From assembly GCA_016718875.1 (NCBI GenBank), contig JADKBL010000007.1, forward strand, positions 73,824 to 137,823: a stretch of 64,000 nucleotides of DNA. Reading direction: 5' to 3'. Under the pieces are notes generated by a model. That model was not told the DNA's origin. It ran no database searches and worked only from the letters and a program-made list of their open reading frames with translations. The translations under genes were made by a program, and so were the position numbers. This document shows positions 46,712 to 56,590 of the stretch, one piece after another (position 1 is the first letter of the stretch; every line of letters begins with the position of its first letter). Source of the DNA: Bacteroidota bacterium (lineage in GTDB: Bacteria > Bacteroidota > Bacteroidia > Bacteroidales > VadinHA17).

Positions 46712-47740
46712 ATGAGTAAAAATGTAATTGTTATCGGAGGAGGAGCAGCAGGGATTGAAGCAGCCGGACAGCTGGCTATGGCTGGCTACCCGGTGATAAT
46801 AATTGAAAAAGGACAGGAAATAGGAGGGCACCTCCTTGACTGGTATCACCTTTTTCCTGATCGTCGCAACAGTGTTGAAGTTGTTTCCTATCTCAATGAT
46901 ATTGCAGAGAACAGGAATATCAGTATACTCAAAAATAGACAAACAGAAAAAATTGAACGTAACAAGGGTAATTTCCACCTGAGAACTTCTGCTGGTGATG
47001 AGATTGAAGCCGGTGCAATTGTTGTTGCTACCGGATTCGACCTTTTCAGAAGTGAGAAAAAGGAGGAATACGGATATGGAATATATGATAACGTGATCAC
47101 ATCTGCTGACCTGGAAAAAATGTTCCGTGCCGGTGATATATTGCTTAAAAATGGAAAGGCTCCTTCAAAAATCGGACTTGTTCATTGTGTAGGTTCCCGC
47201 GATGAAAAATCAGGAAACCTTTATTGCTCAAAGCTTTGTTGTGTAACTGCAGTTAAGCAGGCAATTGAACTTAGGGAAAAACTACCGTCATCAAAGGTTT
47301 TCTGTTTCTATATGGATATGAGAATGGGCGGAGCACATTATGAAGAATTGTATCTTGAAGCACAGGAAAAACATGCAGTGAGTTTCATACGGGGAAAAGT
47401 GTCAGAGGTTGGTGTGGCTCATAATGGCAGTCTGGTGATTAAAGCAGAAGATACCCTGGCAGGACGTCCTATCAGGATTGAACTCGACATGCTGGTTCTG
47501 ATGGCTGGCATGGAGATGTCGGAAGGAGGAAGGAAGATATCTTCAGATCTTCATCTTTCAACCGGGAGCAACAGATTTTTCAGCAGTATAGATAATCACT
47601 ATGGCAGTAATCTAAGTAATGAAAACGGTGTTTTCTATGCAGGTACCTGTACAGCCCCGATGAGCATTCCTGAAACAATTTCGCATGCGAGGGCAGCTGC
47701 CACCGAAGTGATAAGGTATATGAAAAATACCGGGAAATAG
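46712..47740 (+). CDS. HdrA-like flavoprotein, short form (A)
   Basis: 342 residues. The FAD-binding GGGAAG (9-14) and the GAIVVATGFD motif fit the pyridine-nucleotide disulfide reductase type fold of HdrA. The HdrA cluster motif is present: Cys159 in VHCVGSRD, then Cys172, Cys176 and Cys177 in YCSKLCCVTA. It lacks the N-terminal and C-terminal ferredoxin domains of methanogen HdrA. It is thus the short form, as in sHdr systems. It would receive or split electrons from an unknown donor. Confidence 0.9.
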   Translation: MSKNVIVIGGGAAGIEAAGQLAMAGYPVIIIEKGQEIGGHLLDWYHLFPDRRNSVEVVSYLNDIAENRNISILKNRQTEKIERNKGNFHLRTSAGDEIEAGAIVVATGFDLFRSEKKEEYGYGIYDNVITSADLEKMFRAGDILLKNGKAPSKIGLVHCVGSRDEKSGNLYCSKLCCVTAVKQAIELREKLPSSKVFCFYMDMRMGGAHYEELYLEAQEKHAVSFIRGKVSEVGVAHNGSLVIKAEDTLAGRPIRIELDMLVLMAGMEMSEGGRKISSDLHLSTGSNRFFSSIDNHYGSNLSNENGVFYAGTCTAPMSIPETISHARAAATEVIRYMKNTGK

Positions 47741-47741
47741 T

Positions 47742-48086
47742 ATGAGCAGGTTCGGATTTACAATAACTAAAGCACGCTTCATCGATTACGAGTCGAATGA
47801 CAGACGAATTTCAGAATATATTTCTGAAATGGAGCCTTCTTTCCTAAGGTGCATCGAATGCGGATGCTGCTCTGCAACATGCACTGCAGCCGGCTTTACA
47901 AAATTCAGTCTCCGCGAACTCAATATTCTTATTAAAAGAGGTGAAAACAAAGAGATAAACAAAACAATAAGAAAATGCATGCTCTGCGGAAAATGTACTC
48001 TTGTTTGTCCGAGAGGCGTTAATACGCGAAATGTAATAACTCTTGCAAAAGAGGCATACCAAAAAGCTGAGAACCATGCAGTTTGA
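47742..48086 (+). CDS. Small HdrC-like dicluster ferredoxin (C2)
   Basis: 114 residues with two [4Fe-4S] motifs: Cys37/40/43/47 (CIECGCCSATC, with an extra Cys42) and Cys79/82/85/89 (CMLCGKCTLVC). It lies one base after the HdrA-like gene and overlaps the start of the next gene by 11 bases, so translation is coupled. It should link the soluble proteins with the membrane subunit. Confidence 0.9.
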   Translation: MSRFGFTITKARFIDYESNDRRISEYISEMEPSFLRCIECGCCSATCTAAGFTKFSLRELNILIKRGENKEINKTIRKCMLCGKCTLVCPRGVNTRNVITLAKEAYQKAENHAV

Positions 48087-49974
48087 TCCTTTTGTCATAC
48101 CGTTTAACATTGGACTGTATTTTATAGTCCTGTATGCAGTGGGCCGCTCTGTAATCTGGTTCCGTGAACTGTCCAGGGCTGATAAATTAAGACTGCAGAG
48201 AGGTTTCTTCGGACCTGCTTTTGCAATGAGTCTTAAAGAGATCTTTATGGAGAGTCTGATTCACAGAAAGATACTTAAAACCAACTGGAGACTTGGCTAT
48301 ATGCATATGAGCCTGGCATTTGGCTGGTTCCTCCTTATATTTTTCGGAACAGTTGAAGCTGATGTGTTCGGAACAAAGCACCTCAATGCCCCTTACAAGG
48401 CAATATTTTTCAGGTTCTTTAATCCTGAACACGGCCGCTCAGGATTTGAGGCAGCATATGGCTTCCTGATGGATCTTATTCTTGCCTTTATTCTTTCAGG
48501 ACTTCTCCTTGCTGTACTGAAGAGATTCTGGTCCCCTGCAGTCGGGGTGAAGAAAACAACAAAACTCGGGGTATCCGATAAAATTGCACTTACCTCGCTC
48601 TGGCTTATATTTCCAAGTCGCCTGATAGCTGAAAGCTTTACATGCGGTGCATATGAAACAGGCAGCTTTCTTACCGGATCGCTGGGATCATTTCTGGCTT
48701 CATTCCTCCCTACCCAGGAGATGGCTTACCCATTCTGGTGGCTTTATTCGCTTTCACTAGGTACCTTTTTTATCTTATTGCCTGTAACAAGGTATATGCA
48801 TATACCGGCTGAGATCTTTCTTATTTTTATGAGAAACGCAGGTATCAGGACAGGAGACAGGGAAAGTTCATATTCAGAGGTTGAAGTACATTCATGTTCT
48901 TCCTGCGGTATTTGTATTGATACCTGTCAGCTGAACTATTCAGCAGGAATTAATACTATCCAGTCAGCTTACCTTATGAAAGGAATCAGAAGAAATGAGG
49001 ATGTTAAGGATATAGCAGAGAACTGTCTAATGTGCGGGAGATGCGACCAGGCATGTCCTGTGGGGATTGAGCTTTATCCTATCAGAATGATGGAGCGGAG
49101 AAGGAAGAGTGCTGACCATGAATACAGAAACCTGTACAAAGGTTATCTGAGAAGCCGTTTTCCTCTGACACCTGAAAAGGATAATGAGACTCCTTCATAC
49201 AGCTACCTTGCAGAAGAATCACCTGAAAAAGCTGATGTTCTATACTTTGCCGGATGCATGACTCACCTGACACCTTCAATTAAAAACTCAATGGTTGAGA
49301 TCCTTAACGCTTCTGGTCTTGATTATAAGTTTATTGATGAGAAAGGCGGTGCCTGCTGTGGAAGGCCCCTGATGCTTGCCGGTCAGGACAGGGAGGCACG
49401 CGAACTTATAAATTTCAATTCACAAATGATATGGAAATCAGGAGCAAGCATGCTTGTTACATCCTGCCCAATCTGTTATAAAGTATTCCGTGAAAGTTAT
49501 CACCTTGACGTTGAAGTGCTTCATCACTCGCAGTTCATCAAGCGGCTGATTGACAAAGAAGCTATCTCACTTAAGTTCCTACAGAAAAATGTTGTTTATC
49601 ATTCTCCTTGCGATCTGGGAAGAGGATCAGGGGTTTATGAGGAACCTAAGGAGATCCTTAAATATGTCTCACGACTTGAGAAGAGCCGATATGAAGATGC
49701 AGAGTCTTTGTGCTGCGGAGGAAGCCTTGGTAACCTTAAACTCAGTTCGGAACAGAGAAGAAAGATCGCCACTGATGCCGCAAATGAACTGACAGCCTCG
49801 TGTCCTGATATTCTTGCAACGGCATGTCCATTATGCAAAAAAACCTTTTCTTCTGCAACTTCAGTTAAAGTGTCTGATATCTCAGAAATTGTTGCTGAAG
49901 CACTTACCAAAACCTCAGTACCAAAGTACAACGCCTTAAAAGCACTCTCAAAACCTGAGATGGCAAATGTCTGA
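48076..49974 (+). CDS. Membrane cytochrome b / iron-sulfur / CCG fusion (HdrDE- or EMO-like)
   Basis: 632 residues from ATG 48076. The N-terminal third is a NarI/DsrM-like membrane part with about five helices (about 10-30, 75-93, 128-148, 168-185, 218-240) and His residues suitable for heme b (His77, His242). Then come two [4Fe-4S] motifs (Cys274/277/280/284 and Cys317/320/323/327). The C-terminus has two full CCG domains: Cys394, 427-428, 464/467 and Cys512, 546-547, 584/587. The architecture resembles HdrDE or DsrMK fused, and EtfAB:menaquinone oxidoreductases. It would tie the operon to the quinone pool. Confidence 0.9.
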   Translation: MQFDPFVIPFNIGLYFIVLYAVGRSVIWFRELSRADKLRLQRGFFGPAFAMSLKEIFMESLIHRKILKTNWRLGYMHMSLAFGWFLLIFFGTVEADVFGTKHLNAPYKAIFFRFFNPEHGRSGFEAAYGFLMDLILAFILSGLLLAVLKRFWSPAVGVKKTTKLGVSDKIALTSLWLIFPSRLIAESFTCGAYETGSFLTGSLGSFLASFLPTQEMAYPFWWLYSLSLGTFFILLPVTRYMHIPAEIFLIFMRNAGIRTGDRESSYSEVEVHSCSSCGICIDTCQLNYSAGINTIQSAYLMKGIRRNEDVKDIAENCLMCGRCDQACPVGIELYPIRMMERRRKSADHEYRNLYKGYLRSRFPLTPEKDNETPSYSYLAEESPEKADVLYFAGCMTHLTPSIKNSMVEILNASGLDYKFIDEKGGACCGRPLMLAGQDREARELINFNSQMIWKSGASMLVTSCPICYKVFRESYHLDVEVLHHSQFIKRLIDKEAISLKFLQKNVVYHSPCDLGRGSGVYEEPKEILKYVSRLEKSRYEDAESLCCGGSLGNLKLSSEQRRKIATDAANELTASCPDILATACPLCKKTFSSATSVKVSDISEIVAEALTKTSVPKYNALKALSKPEMANV

Positions 49975-50119
49975 ACAAGTCATTGTGGATAATTGTTTAT
50001 GTCCTGTGCATAAGTTTGAGATATTTAGATTTACTTTGCCACTAATTTTACAACCGGATAATATTTATTAATCAGGTACGTTTACATTTTACAAACAGAA
50101 CTATTCAATTTCCTGAAAT

Positions 50120-50668
50120 ATGAGAAGAGCTTATGCAGTGTTGATGTTATTGATCGGGATCACTCTCTTTTACTCTTGCAGCAACAATACAAATACAATT
50201 AAACAGAAAACCATTCAGTCTTCTTTAAATAAAGTTGACCAGCAGGCCGACGGTAGCATTAAGCTTTATGTTCACAAGGCTGAGTGTTACAGTGACAAGA
50301 TCAATCCTTCAAGCAATACTGCTGAATGGAATGTGTTTGTGTCAAAATCAGGGCGTTTCAACGTTTGGCTGTCAAGTGCTACAATCGATACCACAAACCT
50401 TGAATACGATAATAAAGTAATGCTTAGTGTCCAGGATAACAGACTTGAGGCTCAGCCCGGCATTGATAAGGTAATATTGAATTCATCCGATGTCGATCTG
50501 CCATATTTCAGGGCTGACTCATTCATGGGTTCACTATACATCCAGGATACGGGACATTTTGCAATTCAGATAATAAGTGAAAAGATCCTTCCTGAAAATT
50601 CAACAGACGATTCAGGCAGTGAAAAGACAAAGCTTCTGTCAGTATTCCTTACTCCGGTAGTGAGGTAA
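50120..50668 (+). CDS. Lipoprotein of unknown function
   Basis: 182 residues with a lipobox (ITLFYSC, Cys20). The rest is beta-rich (IKLYVHKAECYSD, WNVFVSKSGRFNVWLSS, MLSVQDNRLEAQ, GHFAIQIISEKI) like a jelly-roll or carbohydrate-binding fold, but I do not recognise a family. It stands alone after the Hdr-like operon and converges on purL with 10 bases between them. Confidence 0.75.
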   Translation: MRRAYAVLMLLIGITLFYSCSNNTNTIKQKTIQSSLNKVDQQADGSIKLYVHKAECYSDKINPSSNTAEWNVFVSKSGRFNVWLSSATIDTTNLEYDNKVMLSVQDNRLEAQPGIDKVILNSSDVDLPYFRADSFMGSLYIQDTGHFAIQIISEKILPENSTDDSGSEKTKLLSVFLTPVVR

Positions 50669-50678
50669 AAAAACCTTA

Positions 50679-53600
50679 TCAGGATTTTTTCTCAATCCAT
50701 TTTCTTGCATTGACAAAGGCCATTATCCATGGCGTTACTTCGTCATTCCTCTTTTCAATAGGATAATATCCGCACTGCCATGGGAAATATGCCCGTTCAA
50801 GATGAGGCATCATAACAAGATGGCGGCCATCCTCTGAACATAATCCGGCGACGTCATGTTCCGAACCGTTTGGATTTGCAGGATAGGTATGATTGCTGTA
50901 CTTCATTGATACCTTATACCTCTCCTCGGGATACGGGAAAACAAACCGGCCTTCACCGTGAGCTACCCATATTCCAAGTTCCATACCCTCCATATTTCCA
51001 AGCATCACCGAATTATTCGGCAATATTTTTACCCCGAGGAATCCCGATTCAAATTTATGTGAACTGTTGTGCTGAAGCTTTGGCATCTCTTTATGATCGG
51101 GATATACAAGACCCAGTTCCGACATAAGCTGGCATCCGTTACAGACTCCTAGCGAAAGAGTATCCTGGCGTTTATAGAATTTTTCAAGTGCTATCCTTGC
51201 CTTTTCATTATACCTGAAAGCACCTGCCCATCCCCTGGCTGAGCCAAGCACATCGGAATTGGAAAACCCTCCGACAAAAACAATCATGCTGATATCTTCA
51301 AGTGTCTCTCTTCCCGATATCAGATCGGTCATATGAACATCCTTAACATCAAATCCTGCCAGGTAAAGTGCATATGCCATCTCACGGTCGCCATTGACTC
51401 CCTTCTCACGTATAATTGCGGCTTTTATACCTGATTTTTTTCTTCTTTCAGGACTAATCCCAAGTGTTTTGAAAGTTCCGTCAAAATCAGCGGTATAGAA
51501 ATTAAGGCCGTGTTTCTTATAGTTTTGAAAACGCTCCAGGGAGAGCTTTTCTCCCGATTGTTTTCTGTCGAGAAGATAGGATGTTTTGAACCATTTGTCC
51601 CTGAGTGCATCAATATCAAGTTCAAGAGACCTTCGGTTGTTCTTTATAAAGAGCTTCCTGTCATGAACGGGATGTCCTATTGAGAAATAGGAGATGCCGC
51701 TTTCAAGAAGTATCTCAGCTACTTCAATTTCATCCCTTACCTGAATTATTACCCCAGGGTTCTGGCTGAAGAGCAGCTTTACGAGATCATCCTCTTCCAT
51801 TGAAGTGAGGTTGATTGTTATTCCTCCTTCAGTATTTGAGAAACACATCTCCAGAAGGGTTGTCAGCATACCGCCGGCTGAAATATCATGACCTGCCAGT
51901 ACCTTGCCTTTTTTAATAAGATCCTGGATAGTATTGAATGCTTCTTTAAAATAGGCAGGGTCTTTAACTGTGGGAGCTTCGCTGCCAAGCCTGTTAAGTA
52001 TCTGCGCAAATGCACTTCCGCCAATTTTGAGACTGTCGCGACTCATGTCGATATAGAGCAGGCTTGTAAAAGGATCATTGACAACAACCGGTTCCACAAT
52101 ACTCCTTATATCACTTATCTCACCTGATGCTGAAATGATTACAGTGCCGGGAGAGTAGACAACTTCATCCCTGTATTTTTGTGTCATCGAAAGACTGTCC
52201 TTTCCTGTTGGGATATTTATCCCCAGCTCGATGGCAAACTTACCGGCTGCTTTAACTGCTTCATGCAGCCTGACATCTTCACCCTGATTCCTGCATGGCC
52301 ACATCCAGTTGGCTGAGAGCGAAACACTTTTCAGGTTATCTGCCAATGGTGCCCATATTATGTTTGTCAGCGACTCGGCAATCGACAGAACTGATCCTGC
52401 ACCCGGATTAATAAGTCCTGCAGCCGGTGCATGACCAATTGATGTGGCCATTCCCTTTTTGCCTCTGTAATCAAGCGCAATTGCTCCCAGGTTATTAAGA
52501 GGCAGCTGAAGAGGTCCGGCACATTGCTGCTTTGCCAGACGTCCGGTTACCGATCTGTCAACCTTGTTGGTAAGCCAGTCTTTGCAGGCAACTTCCTCCA
52601 GCTGAAGTACCTGTTCGGCATACTGCTGTATCTTTTCCTGGTCATATTCCGGATCTGCATAGACATCTGTTGCCTTGCTGTCTTTCATTATTGTTTTGGG
52701 AGGATCACCAAAAAGTGAGGCTAGTGCCATATCAATTGGCTTCTCTCCGGTTACAGGGTTCTCCAGAGTAAACTGCATATCGCCTGTAACTTCGCCGATA
52801 ACATAGAAGGGTGCTCTTTCCCTCTCTGCAATCCTGCGCAGTGTATCTATATCTGTCTTCCTTATTACCAGCCCCATACGCTCCTGCGACTCGTTGCCTA
52901 TTATCTCCTTTGCAGAAAGGGTTGGATCGCCTACCGGCAGTTTGCTTATATCAATTTTTCCTCCTGTTGCCTCTACTAGCTCAGAGAGACAGTTTAGATG
53001 TCCACCGGCACCATGGTCATGAATTGAAACAACCGGATTATTCTCCGATTCGCTGAGTGCGCGTATAGCATTATATACTCTTTTCTGCATCTCGGGATTG
53101 GCTCTCTGAACCGCATTCAGTTCAATGGAGCTGTCGTATTTGCCTGTATCAACTGAAGATACAGCACCTCCGCCCATACCGATCCTGTAGTTGTCACCGC
53201 CGAGAAGTACAATCTTGTCACCTTTTTCAGGTGTATCCTTTTCGCTGTCTTTTTTCTTGCCTATTCCTATTCCGCCGGCAAGCATTATAACCTTGTCGTA
53301 ACCGAATTTCTTCAGGTTCTCAAAGTGTTCGAAAGTGAATACGGAACCGCAGATCAGAGGCTGTCCGAACTTATTACCAAAATCACTTGCCCCGTTTGAT
53401 GCCTTGATCAGAATATCTTCCGGTGTCTGGTAAAGCCATTTTCTCTCTTCTGTTGCTTTTTCCCAGGGCCTTGGTCCGTCGGGGCGGGGATATGATGTCA
53501 TATAAACAGCTGTTCCGGCAATAGGGAATGCTCCTTTTCCTCCTGCTATCCTGTCCCTGATCTCACCGCCGGTACCAGTTGATGCCCCGTTGAAAGGCTC

Positions 53601-54365
53601 AACGGTTGTAGGGAAATTATGAGTCTCTGCTTTCACTGAAAGTACAGATTCATAGTCAGTTATTTTGAAGTAGTCAGATTTGTCCTGTGTAGCTGGAGCA
53701 AACTGTTCAACTTCAGGTCCGCCAAGAAATGCACAGTTGTCTTTGTAAGCAGATACTACGTGATTGGGATTTGTTTTTGTGGTCTCTTTAATCATCTGGA
53801 AGAGAGTTTTTTCCTTCTCCTTTCCATCTATTATAAACTTTCCGTTAAATATCTTATGGCGACAGTGTTCAGAGTTTACCTGCGAAAATCCGAACACCTC
53901 GCTGTCAGTCAGTTTTCTTCCGAGTGTTTTACTAAGCCTGTTCAGGTATTCAACCTCATCGGGGTTAAGTGCCAGACCCTCTTTATGATTGTATTCAGCA
54001 ATATCATCAATATAGAAAACAGGTTCAGGCTTTCTTTCAATTGTAAATATTTTCTGGTCGAGCGACTTGTAAAGCGCCTGAAGCATCGGATCATAATGAG
54101 GATTTTTTGATGATGCGGCATGAAACTCCTCAATTCGGATGATACCTGATATTCCCATATTCTGGGTGATCTCGACGGCATTTGTACTCCATGGAGTTAT
54201 CATCTCCTTCCTTGGTCCGATGAACATGCCTTCTATCTGTTCCTTAGCGATCAGAGTTGCATTTCCAAACAGCCATATCAGTTTGTCGATTTCACTCTGT
54301 GGCAGCCGGGATGTAGTTCCTGTAGCTATAATGTTTTTTGAATCGCATTCGAAGAAAAGAATCAT
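50679..54365 (-). CDS. purL: Phosphoribosylformylglycinamidine synthase
   Basis: 1228 residues, the long single-chain form (the small PurS/PurQ parts are fused). It uses ATP and glutamine to make FGAM in purine synthesis. Visible are the N-terminal PurS-like and linker regions (SEHCRHKIF), AETHNFPTTVEPFNGASTGTGG, the ATP site HDHGAGGHLNCL, two AIRS-like core repeats, and a C-terminal glutaminase with the Cys in LGVCNGCQLM and His in HGEGRF. It is free of frameshifts over 3.7 kb. Confidence 0.97.
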   Translation of the reverse strand: MILFFECDSKNIIATGTTSRLPQSEIDKLIWLFGNATLIAKEQIEGMFIGPRKEMITPWSTNAVEITQNMGISGIIRIEEFHAASSKNPHYDPMLQALYKSLDQKIFTIERKPEPVFYIDDIAEYNHKEGLALNPDEVEYLNRLSKTLGRKLTDSEVFGFSQVNSEHCRHKIFNGKFIIDGKEKEKTLFQMIKETTKTNPNHVVSAYKDNCAFLGGPEVEQFAPATQDKSDYFKITDYESVLSVKAETHNFPTTVEPFNGASTGTGGEIRDRIAGGKGAFPIAGTAVYMTSYPRPDGPRPWEKATEERKWLYQTPEDILIKASNGASDFGNKFGQPLICGSVFTFEHFENLKKFGYDKVIMLAGGIGIGKKKDSEKDTPEKGDKIVLLGGDNYRIGMGGGAVSSVDTGKYDSSIELNAVQRANPEMQKRVYNAIRALSESENNPVVSIHDHGAGGHLNCLSELVEATGGKIDISKLPVGDPTLSAKEIIGNESQERMGLVIRKTDIDTLRRIAERERAPFYVIGEVTGDMQFTLENPVTGEKPIDMALASLFGDPPKTIMKDSKATDVYADPEYDQEKIQQYAEQVLQLEEVACKDWLTNKVDRSVTGRLAKQQCAGPLQLPLNNLGAIALDYRGKKGMATSIGHAPAAGLINPGAGSVLSIAESLTNIIWAPLADNLKSVSLSANWMWPCRNQGEDVRLHEAVKAAGKFAIELGINIPTGKDSLSMTQKYRDEVVYSPGTVIISASGEISDIRSIVEPVVVNDPFTSLLYIDMSRDSLKIGGSAFAQILNRLGSEAPTVKDPAYFKEAFNTIQDLIKKGKVLAGHDISAGGMLTTLLEMCFSNTEGGITINLTSMEEDDLVKLLFSQNPGVIIQVRDEIEVAEILLESGISYFSIGHPVHDRKLFIKNNRRSLELDIDALRDKWFKTSYLLDRKQSGEKLSLERFQNYKKHGLNFYTADFDGTFKTLGISPERRKKSGIKAAIIREKGVNGDREMAYALYLAGFDVKDVHMTDLISGRETLEDISMIVFVGGFSNSDVLGSARGWAGAFRYNEKARIALEKFYKRQDTLSLGVCNGCQLMSELGLVYPDHKEMPKLQHNSSHKFESGFLGVKILPNNSVMLGNMEGMELGIWVAHGEGRFVFPYPEERYKVSMKYSNHTYPANPNGSEHDVAGLCSEDGRHLVMMPHLERAYFPWQCGYYPIEKRNDEVTPWIMAFVNARKWIEKKS

Positions 54366-54524
54366 GATTTATTGGTGTAATTGGTTGATATGTAGATCAG
54401 TAGCTTTGACATGAATCAAATAACGAAGTGTTGTAAATATAATTGAAGTTTAAGGAAAATCCTAACTTCTACCTTTTGCGTAATTATGCGATGCAGATAT
54501 ATAGGGATAGAAGAAAATCTTTTG

Positions 54525-54553
54525 TCCCGCAGATCGCGCTGATTGGCGCAGAT
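54525..54553 (+). repeat. Dispersed intergenic repeat, copy 3
   Basis: CCCGCAGATCGCGCTGATT followed by GGCGCAGAT, a near-match to 31594-31621 and 32127-32154, between purL and the M3 peptidase gene. Confidence 0.7.
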
Positions 54554-54559
54554 TCAATT

Positions 54560-56590
54560 TTATTTCAGACCACTGCGTTTTAATAACGGTTCAATTGAAG
54601 GTTCCTTGCCTCTGAACTTTTTATATAACTCCATTGGTTTTTCCGATCCTCCTTTTTCAAGAATATTTTTCCGGAATGATGCTGCGACCCTGCTGTTAAA
54701 AATACCTTTCTCACTGAAGAAGCTGAAAGCATCTGCATCGAGCACCTCGGCCCACTTGTATCCGTAATAACCTGCTGCATAGCCTCCTGCAAAAATATGA
54801 GAGAATGAACAGCTTGTGTTTGATCCGCTTACCTCCGGAAAGAGTTCTGTATTTTTCAGGGCAGCTGATTCAAATTCACCTACTTCTGTATTAACAGGTG
54901 AAGTCACAGAGTGCCATTCCATATCGAGAATACCGAATCCCAGCTGCCTGTAGCAGGCATATCCTTCATTGAAAACCGAGGCTTCCTTGATCTTTTTTAT
55001 AACCTCCTCAGGAATTTTTTCTCCGGTTATGTAATGTGCGGCCCATGTATCAAGCCATGTTTTTTCATATGCATAATTCTCCATGAACTGGGAGGGCAGC
55101 TCCACAAAATCGCGCGCTACATTGGTTCCAGCCAGACTTTCATATGTGCATTGCGAAAGCATTCCGTGAAGGGCATGTCCAAACTCGTGAAGAAAGGTTG
55201 TGAGTTCATTGAATGACAGGAGGGAAGGTTTTGATTCGGTAGACCTGGTGAAGTTTGCAACTATCGAAATGAGCGGCCTGATATTGGCATCTTTAAGTTT
55301 TTTCTGATCCCTGTAGCTTGTCATCCAGGCTCCTCCGCTCTTACCGGGACGTGGGTGATAATCGGTATAAAATATTGCAAGCAATTCACCTTTTTTGTCG
55401 TATACTTCGAAGGTCTTTACTTCAGGGTGGTACACAGGAATATTGAGGTTCTGCCTGAATGTAATACCGTAAAGTGTTTTTGCCAGATCAAAAATAGCCT
55501 TTTCAACATTTTCGAGACGGAAGTATGGCTTTAGCAGCTCATCATCAAAATCGTACAGTTCCTTCTTAAGCTTTTCAGAGTAAAATGACCAGTCCCACCT
55601 TTCTATCTCTCCCTCATGTCCGTTTCTGAGGGCAATTTTCCGGATGTTTTCAAGGTCCCTGTAGGCTGCAGGTTTTGATGCATCATGGAGCCTCGATAGA
55701 AGTTTATGCACTTTTGAGGGTGTATTTGCCATCCTGTCGGTAAGCGCCATTTCGGCATAATTCCTGAATCCCAGCATTTTGGCCAGTTCAAGCCTGAGAT
55801 TGACCATACTGATTACAAGTTTGCTGTTATCATTACTGTTTCCCCTGAATGCCCTCGAAGTATGGCCTTTCAATAGCTTCTCACGAAGTTCTCTTTTAGC
55901 CGAATATTGCATGAAAGGCATGTAACTTGGAAAATGAAGAGTGAAAACCCATCCTTGTTTTTCCCTGCTTTTTGCCTCTTCGGCTGCTGCTTCAACCGAG
56001 CTTTCCGGAAGTCCTTCAAGATCAGCCTTGTCAGTCAGATGAAGTTCCCATGAGTTTGTCTCTTCAAGCACATTCTCATCAAATTTCAAAGCCAGTATTG
56101 AGAGTTCCATTGATATCTCACGAAACCGTTGCTTCTTTTTTTCCTTTAATGCAGCTCCTCCCAGGATGAAGTTCCGGTGACTCTTTTCAAGAAGAAGATC
56201 CTGTTCACTGTTCAGGTTTAGTGACTCTCTGTTTTCGAATATTTTATCAATTCGTTCGAAAAGCTTTTTGTTGAGAGTAATATCATTTGAGAATTTTGTC
56301 AGTATTGGTGATACCTCCTGGGTGACAGCCTGAAATTCATTGCTGGTCTCAGCACTGTTAAGGTTGAAAAGAAGCGATGTGATCCTGCTTAGATATTCTC
56401 CCGATCTTTCAAGTGCCTCAATAGTATTTTCAAACGATGGCGGTTCCTGATTGACTGTTATCCTGTCAATCTCCGATTCGGCAATTTTAATTGCTTCTTC
56501 GATACCTTCCCTGAAGTGACCTGGTTTTATCAGGTTAAAAGGAGGAGTTGCGAATGGCGTTTCCCATTGGCTTACAAGTGGATTAGTCAT
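54560..56590 (-). CDS. M3-family oligopeptidase
   Basis: 676 residues from the Met at 56590 (MTNPLVSQWETPFATPPFN is the usual start). A longer frame exists upstream but lies inside the neighbouring gene. The metal site FLHEFGHALHGMLS has the HEFGH pair, with a downstream Glu in DFVELPSQFMENY. The length and sequence match Dcp/oligopeptidase A-like enzymes, which cut small peptides in the cytoplasm or periplasm. There is no signal peptide. Its start overlaps the end of the phosphoesterase gene by 8 bases. Confidence 0.93.
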   Translation of the reverse strand: MTNPLVSQWETPFATPPFNLIKPGHFREGIEEAIKIAESEIDRITVNQEPPSFENTIEALERSGEYLSRITSLLFNLNSAETSNEFQAVTQEVSPILTKFSNDITLNKKLFERIDKIFENRESLNLNSEQDLLLEKSHRNFILGGAALKEKKKQRFREISMELSILALKFDENVLEETNSWELHLTDKADLEGLPESSVEAAAEEAKSREKQGWVFTLHFPSYMPFMQYSAKRELREKLLKGHTSRAFRGNSNDNSKLVISMVNLRLELAKMLGFRNYAEMALTDRMANTPSKVHKLLSRLHDASKPAAYRDLENIRKIALRNGHEGEIERWDWSFYSEKLKKELYDFDDELLKPYFRLENVEKAIFDLAKTLYGITFRQNLNIPVYHPEVKTFEVYDKKGELLAIFYTDYHPRPGKSGGAWMTSYRDQKKLKDANIRPLISIVANFTRSTESKPSLLSFNELTTFLHEFGHALHGMLSQCTYESLAGTNVARDFVELPSQFMENYAYEKTWLDTWAAHYITGEKIPEEVIKKIKEASVFNEGYACYRQLGFGILDMEWHSVTSPVNTEVGEFESAALKNTELFPEVSGSNTSCSFSHIFAGGYAAGYYGYKWAEVLDADAFSFFSEKGIFNSRVAASFRKNILEKGGSEKPMELYKKFRGKEPSIEPLLKRSGLK

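Noticed and set aside
44921..49974. Assignment as a methanogen-type HdrABC, Qmo or Dsr system
   Set aside because: The A subunit lacks ferredoxin domains, there is no second HdrA/MvhD (Qmo), no siroheme sulfite reductase or adenylylsulfate reductase genes, and the order differs.
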